Shown piece after piece: positions 59,495 to 64,000 of a DNA stretch of 64,000 nt (position 1 is its first letter; each line of letters opens with the position of its first letter). The position numbers and the translations under genes were made by a program. Origin of the DNA: Persicaria tinctoria. Lineage: Eukaryota; Streptophyta; Magnoliopsida; Caryophyllales; Polygonaceae. The DNA lies in contig JBANSL010000004.1 of the NCBI GenBank assembly GCA_037127255.1, positions 51,347,702 to 51,411,701 of the forward strand. Reading direction: 5' to 3'. The notes beneath the pieces were generated by a model. That model had not been told where the DNA came from. It saw only the letters and a program-made list of their open reading frames with translations, and searched no databases.

Positions 59495-60600
59495 AATTCC
59501 CCCACACTTAACCTTTGCTTGTCCTCAAGCAATGATAGGATGAACATGAATCAATGTATCCCACAGGAAATCCCTTCAAGTTTCAACATTACCAAAAGCA
59601 ACATCATAGCAGGTAGAACCATAAATCAAGCAAACAAACGTCATAGCATGTATTCAGGTGATCAAAGCTTAGAAGTAGACATCATCCAACCTCACCAGAA
59701 TTATGTGTCTCACTCATGTGTTTAGGCTTTTAGGTATAACTCTCAACTCAAACCAATAATGCACTAAGCTCATAGACATTGACCACCATATCACCAATTC
59801 TCTACCGAAATGTCATTACTTGCGGGACACAATTAAAGGAAATAAAATGCACACTTTTTTTTTTCTTTCTTTTTCTTGGTTTTCTTTATTTTCTTTTTTT
59901 TTCTTTTTCTTGTCTTGGTGTTTCCTTACGCGAAGCGCAAACATGGGTGTCATGAATGGCCCCGGTCTATCAACACCTCAACTATGAATATGAACATGAA
60001 TATGAAGTCCACTTGAACACCTTTTGACGCAAGTTGCAAACATGGGTGTCATGAATGAACCTGGTTACTCAATGATCAAGCTTTCTTTCCTAGTGGATAG
60101 TTTTCAACACCTTTTTGCGCGAATCATACCCATGGGTGTCATGCGTAGACCCGGTTACTCAGTGCATCAACCATTGCCACCTTATTCAATAAGTATGCAT
60201 AAAATGAAATAAAAAGACTCAAAATATAAACATAAACTCCGCAAGCAACAAACATGTGCATCGGTCTTTAAAAATAGATACTGCAGTCAATGCCAAGAGG
60301 TAGCAACACTAGGCGAGTAATTCACACAATTGAGCAAAAGAATTCAAATAAGGCCAAACATTCTCACAGGGTCATGTTTTTAGGACTTCAATCATACTTT
60401 AGCTCAATCATACATGCTCAATTATATTTGCTAGCTCATGCTCCACAAAAATCATTTAGCAACAATAATCAAAACATCCAGAACTCCATGGGATTTTTAT
60501 GATTCATGCTTGAAATTTAAAAATAGAGGACAACCAAGCAAGATGGGTATTTGAATAACACATATATATGCAATGCATGCTCTATTTCTAATATTTTTGA

Positions 60601-60632
<32 letters not shown>

Positions 60633-60950
60633 ATTTTTTATTTTTTTTAAATTCCGAAAATTAAATTAAATAAAAACTAAACAACAACTTAATTAAACTT
60701 AAACATGGTGCAGAAAATGAAATATGCTCTAATTCTACGCACTATGTAAATAAAACTCCTCTCCCCCACACTTGAAGTTTTCATTGCCCTCAATGAAATA
60801 TTAAAGACAACAACAGTGAAACTCATATACTCAGGGTGAAGGAAAAGAAAAAGAAAAGAAATAAACATAGCGGAAAATGTACCTCGGGTTGCCTCCCGAG
60901 AAGCGCCTTTGTTTCAAGTCGTTGGCTCGACGTGATGGCCCTTGATCGGC
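59495..60950 (-). other. 3' UTR of element 2 with two polypurine modules and three UTR repeats
   Basis: The LTR-adjacent tract is at 59,495-59,530 (minus strand AAGTGTGGGGGAATT). The internal one is at 60,760-60,800 (AAGTGTGGGGGAGAGG). The three ~60-nt repeats homologous to those of element 1 are at about 59,925-59,975, 60,016-60,075 and 60,104-60,165. The hairpin CTCGGG-AGGCAA-CCCGAG is at 60,883-60,900. Confidence 0.75.
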
Positions 60951-63503
60951 CTATGCTCCTCCACCAGGGTCACCAACACCTGGTCTTGTATTACCAAACG
61001 CAGGCACCCTTGAAAGGTGTAGCTTCCTGTTCCAGCGTTCAGCCATTTCTCTTAGCTCCTCTCCATGGGCTATGCCTGGGGGTTGTCCTGAAATCACATA
61101 AGATTGCAATTTGTTACGAGGTTCAAATTTCCATAAACTATGTTCCTTAGTTGTCTCTAACAAATCACGAAACTTATTGTTATGATTAGTATTGTCAGCA
61201 ATAGGCATATCTAACGAAGTTTCAGGAGAAAGCTTAGCGTGATTAAAGAGAGAGAATTCTATCTTTCTTCCATCAAACTCCATAGTCAATAGGCCCTCAC
61301 AACAATCAATTTTCGTCTTTGCAGTTTTCAGGAATGGCCTTCCCAGTATAATGGGTGTTTCAGGGGTTCCCTGCCCCATATCTAAAACAAAGAGATCCAC
61401 AGGAAAAAACAAATCATCCACCATAACTAAAACATCTTCAACAACGCCTCTTGGCCTGATTTGTGAACGATCAGCAAGCTGCACTGTAACCCCAGTCTCA
61501 GTCAGAGGACCCAAACCCAAAGACAAATACATGTTATAAGAAATAACATTAATTGAGGCTCCTAGATCTAACATGGCTTGTTTGAATCTAGTATTCCCAA
61601 TCGCACATGGAATCGTAAACATACCTGGATCTCCGCATTTTTCAGGCAATTTCCTTTGCAACATAGCAGAAACATTTTCATTCAAGCTTACCTTTTCCTT
61701 CTTTTTCAGTCTCTGCTTCCTCTTGATGGTGCACAATTCCTTCAAAAATTTAGCATATCTAGGAATGCTCTTAATCAAGCTAAGTAAAGGAATGCTTACC
61801 GCACACTTGCCGAATGTCTCGTAGATCTCCTTGTCATTCTCATATGTTCGTGTGTCTTTCAAGGCTTCCGGAAAAGGCGGGATGGGCTTTGGAATCTCCA
61901 TAGGTAAGGGAGAAGAGGAAGAAGAAGAAGAAAGAGGAAGAGAAGAGAAAGGAGGTAAGGAAGAGGACGTACCAGAAGCTGAACTGTCGGCGGCTGAACG
62001 AGCGGCGGGCGCGGCATCAAGTGCGGCGGGCGCCGCAGAGGGAGCAGCGGCGGGTGCCGCTGGAATCGCCTCTCTGGCGGCGGGCACCGCAGAGGCTAGC
62101 GGCGGGCGCCGCAAAGGTTGCCGCGGGCGCCGCACCTCTGTTACGCCGTTTTCACCTTCATTTATCTCTATTTCTTCGTCCATCATCTCCTCATCGTCTT
62201 TTTGAGTTGTGGCAATCAGTTCCTTGCCACTCCTAAGCATTATTGCACTGACATTCTCCTTAGGATTCTCAACCGTCTGTGATGGAAGCTTACTTGCATC
62301 GTTTGCCATCTTCGCGCTTAAGACCTGAATGAGCTGACTCATTTGATTCTCAATATTTGTCATCCGATCTGATTGCTGCTTCTCTAGAGTCGCCATCCGC
62401 TCTGACTGTTGTTTATCATTCCTCATGACCAATCGTGACAGTTGCTGCAATGGGTCCTCATTATTCCCATTTGATTGCTGCTGACCTCCCTGTCGAGGTT
62501 CATATTGTTGTTGAGGCCTTTCCTGTTGCCCCCCTTGCTGATTGAAAGAGGCTTGATAGTTCCCATAGCCTTGCTGATAGCCCCTATTGTAGTTGTTGTT
62601 GTTGAAATACCCAGGATTTCCATAATTGCCTTGCATAGGCCTTTGTTGAGCGAAGTTCCCAATGGCATTCAATTCAACATTAGGATCTTGTAGAAGTGGG
62701 CACGTGTCCATGGGATGAGTGTATTGACTGCAGAGACCACATGCCTTCAGTTGTTGAGGAGTCCTATCAATAACCATTCATTTCATCATCTCCTTAACCT
62801 CTGCCATATCAGTCTGAAGTGCAGCCACATTAGCATCAACAGCGAGTACACCCCCAGTGCGAGGGCCCTTGTTGAACTGTCTGGAGCCCTCAGATAGCTC
62901 CTTAAACACCTCCCATTGCGCGGCAGGCGTCTTGTTCAGCATGTTACCTCCACAAGCAGAATTCACTGTTTTTCGCTCTATATCAGTCAACCCATTAAAT
63001 AGAAAGAGGACCAGATCCTTTTGAGCGTACCCATGGGATGGGCAGCTAGCGCAGAGTTTCTTGAAACGCTCAAAATACTCATGAATGGACTCTGTCGCGT
63101 ACTGCTCAATGCTGCTGATAGACCTTTTCAAAGCATTTAGCTTAGTTGCAGGGAAGTACATCTCTAGGAAGACTCTTTTCATCTCGGCCCAAGTAGCAAT
63201 AGAGTCGGGTGGTAGATAGAAGAACCATTCGTTTGCATCATCCTTCAGAGTGAAAGGAAATGCTCTCAGCTTGATCTGCTCTTCAGTTACATTCGCTGGT
63301 TTCATCCCAACAACCACCCTATGGAATTCAGACAGATGCTTGTGGGGATCCTCCCCACTCAACCCATGGAATTTGGGTAGAAGATGAACTACCCCTGACT
63401 TAAGCTCGAAGTTGACTCCTTCTGCAAGTGCAGGGAATTGGATTGCCAGGGGTTGCTGTGCCGGATCATGAGCAGAAAGCTCCTTTAGAGTGAGGTTCGC
63501 CAT
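60951..63503 (-). pseudogene. gag-protease ORF of element 2, interrupted by one in-frame TGA
   Basis: The two open frames 63,503-62,778 (241 aa) and 62,777-60,951 (608 aa) are in the same phase, separated only by a TGA (62,778-62,780) that is followed at once by ATG. The first holds the gag core (LLPKFHGLSGEDPHKHL ... KLCASCPSHGYAQKDLVLFL). The second begins at the CCHC knuckle (residues 13-26), then a Q/G-rich stretch, an Ala-Pro repeat linker (~211-264), the PPFPEAL block, and a protease with DLGAS at 404-408 and ILGRPF. It ends with a 100-residue tail and no pol. The element 1 ORF reads through at the matching place, so the TGA is probably a nonsense mutation. A programmed stop between capsid and nucleocapsid is less likely. 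Confidence 0.8.
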
Positions 63504-63608
63504 CTCTGCAATGCTTTCTACAGAGAAGAATTAGTAGCAAAGGTATGGACCAAGTAAGACGGTCCACACCAAGATCAACACTAAAAACACACAAGAATTT
63601 AATAAAAA

Positions 63609-63626
63609 TCCCCGGCAACGGCGCCA
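63609..63626 (-). promoter_or_regulatory. Primer-binding site of element 2 (tRNA-Asp)
   Basis: The minus strand reads TGGCGCCGTTGCCGGGGA, a perfect complement of the plant tRNA-Asp 3' end, four bases from the 5' LTR. Confidence 0.95.
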
Positions 63627-63630
63627 AATT

Positions 63631-64000
63631 TGACGGAGGGGAAACCTGTCGTTGATTCCGCCAAAGAAAACTCAAACCTAAAACTAGTATAGTAATAAGT
63701 AAGAGGTCGATCCCACAGGGAAATTTATAAACTCAAGCGTGATTTCTATGCTGATTAAAGTAGCCAAAGAGGGGGGTTTTTAATGTGAAAGGTCCGCCTT
63801 TTATCAAAGCGGATTAAACAAAGCAAAGTAAAGGAATTGGTTTTAGACAATTTTCGGAAAGCAATTCCACCTACAATTTTCCACTTTATTGGATTGAAGC
63901 GATCCTTGTAACTTCTTCTCGTCCTATTGTGTTTCCTATGAATGCCCTTGTCCCGACCTAATATAGTTACTAGTCCAACCAGTCCTAGCAACCCTTATCA
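63631..64000 (-). repeat. 5' LTR of element 2 (partial)
   Basis: Its inner edge TGACGGAGGGG matches 58,187 onward. The LTR continues beyond the window. Confidence 0.95.

Larger units (their letters stand above)
58187..64000 (-). mobile_element. Retroelement 2: gag-protease-only Athila/Tat-like Ty3 element (5' LTR cut by the window)
   Basis: The 3' LTR is 58,187-59,494 and the 5' LTR starts at 63,631 and leaves the window. The internal region is only 4.1 kb: primer site, gag with CCHC, protease, 3' UTR, polypurine tract. Reverse transcriptase, RNase H and integrase are wholly absent, as in the TR-GAG class of non-autonomous elements. The LTR start and 3' UTR are shared with element 1. The left target duplication would be AGCAT (58,182-58,186); its partner is outside. 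Confidence 0.92.

Overview
The window is plant nuclear DNA made almost entirely of nested transposable elements. The grounds are primer-binding sites complementary to plant tRNA-Asp, En/Spm-type CACTA transposase genes with GT-AG introns, a Ty3 chromovirus-type LTR, and captured fragments of plant-like nuclear genes. No intact host gene was found. The species cannot be told from the sequence.

Left half (1-28,844). A chromovirus-like Ty3 element, of which only the 3' end lies in the window, is the oldest layer. Retroelement A (156-28,211, minus strand, 5-bp target duplication ACTAC at 151-155 and 28,212-28,216) sits in it. A 17.9-kb CACTA transposon (4,054-21,959, target duplication AGG) sits in A. 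A Mutator-like element (15,025-16,368, 9-bp duplication) sits in the CACTA, and a hAT-like element (15,214-15,799, 8-bp duplication) sits in that. This is a five-level nest with the target duplication visible at every inner level. The CACTA carries decayed copies of both its genes (TNP2-like and Ptta/En/Spm-like), captured fragments resembling THG1 and a DnaJ gene, and a tRNA-like sequence. A 1,560-bp piece of its TNP2 gene is also pasted into the 5' LTR of A.

Middle (28,845-46,311). The chromovirus 3' LTR is split by retroelement 1 (29,234-43,631, plus strand, target duplication CCTAT), which landed on the LTR's TATA box. Element 1 has tRNA-Asp priming, one long gag-protease ORF fused in frame to remnants of RNase H and integrase, and four tandem ~2.38-kb units covering the 3' part of that ORF plus 3' UTR.

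Right part (46,312-64,000). This holds diverged LTR fragments, a truncated second copy of A (49,604-54,610), unclassified AT-rich DNA with a minisatellite, and retroelement 2 (58,187 to beyond the window, minus strand), a gag-protease-only relative of element 1.

The three Athila/Tat-like families (A, 1, 2) lack reverse transcriptase and the integrase core in every copy seen, so any movement would need a helper in trans. They share three features not explained by coding: a family-specific palindromic repeat present both in the gag-protease linker and in the LTR near its start; a duplicated polypurine-tract module about 1.2 kb apart; and a repeated ~60-nt motif in the 3' UTR (three copies per region in elements 1 and 2, at least one in A). 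These are the most promising leads here.
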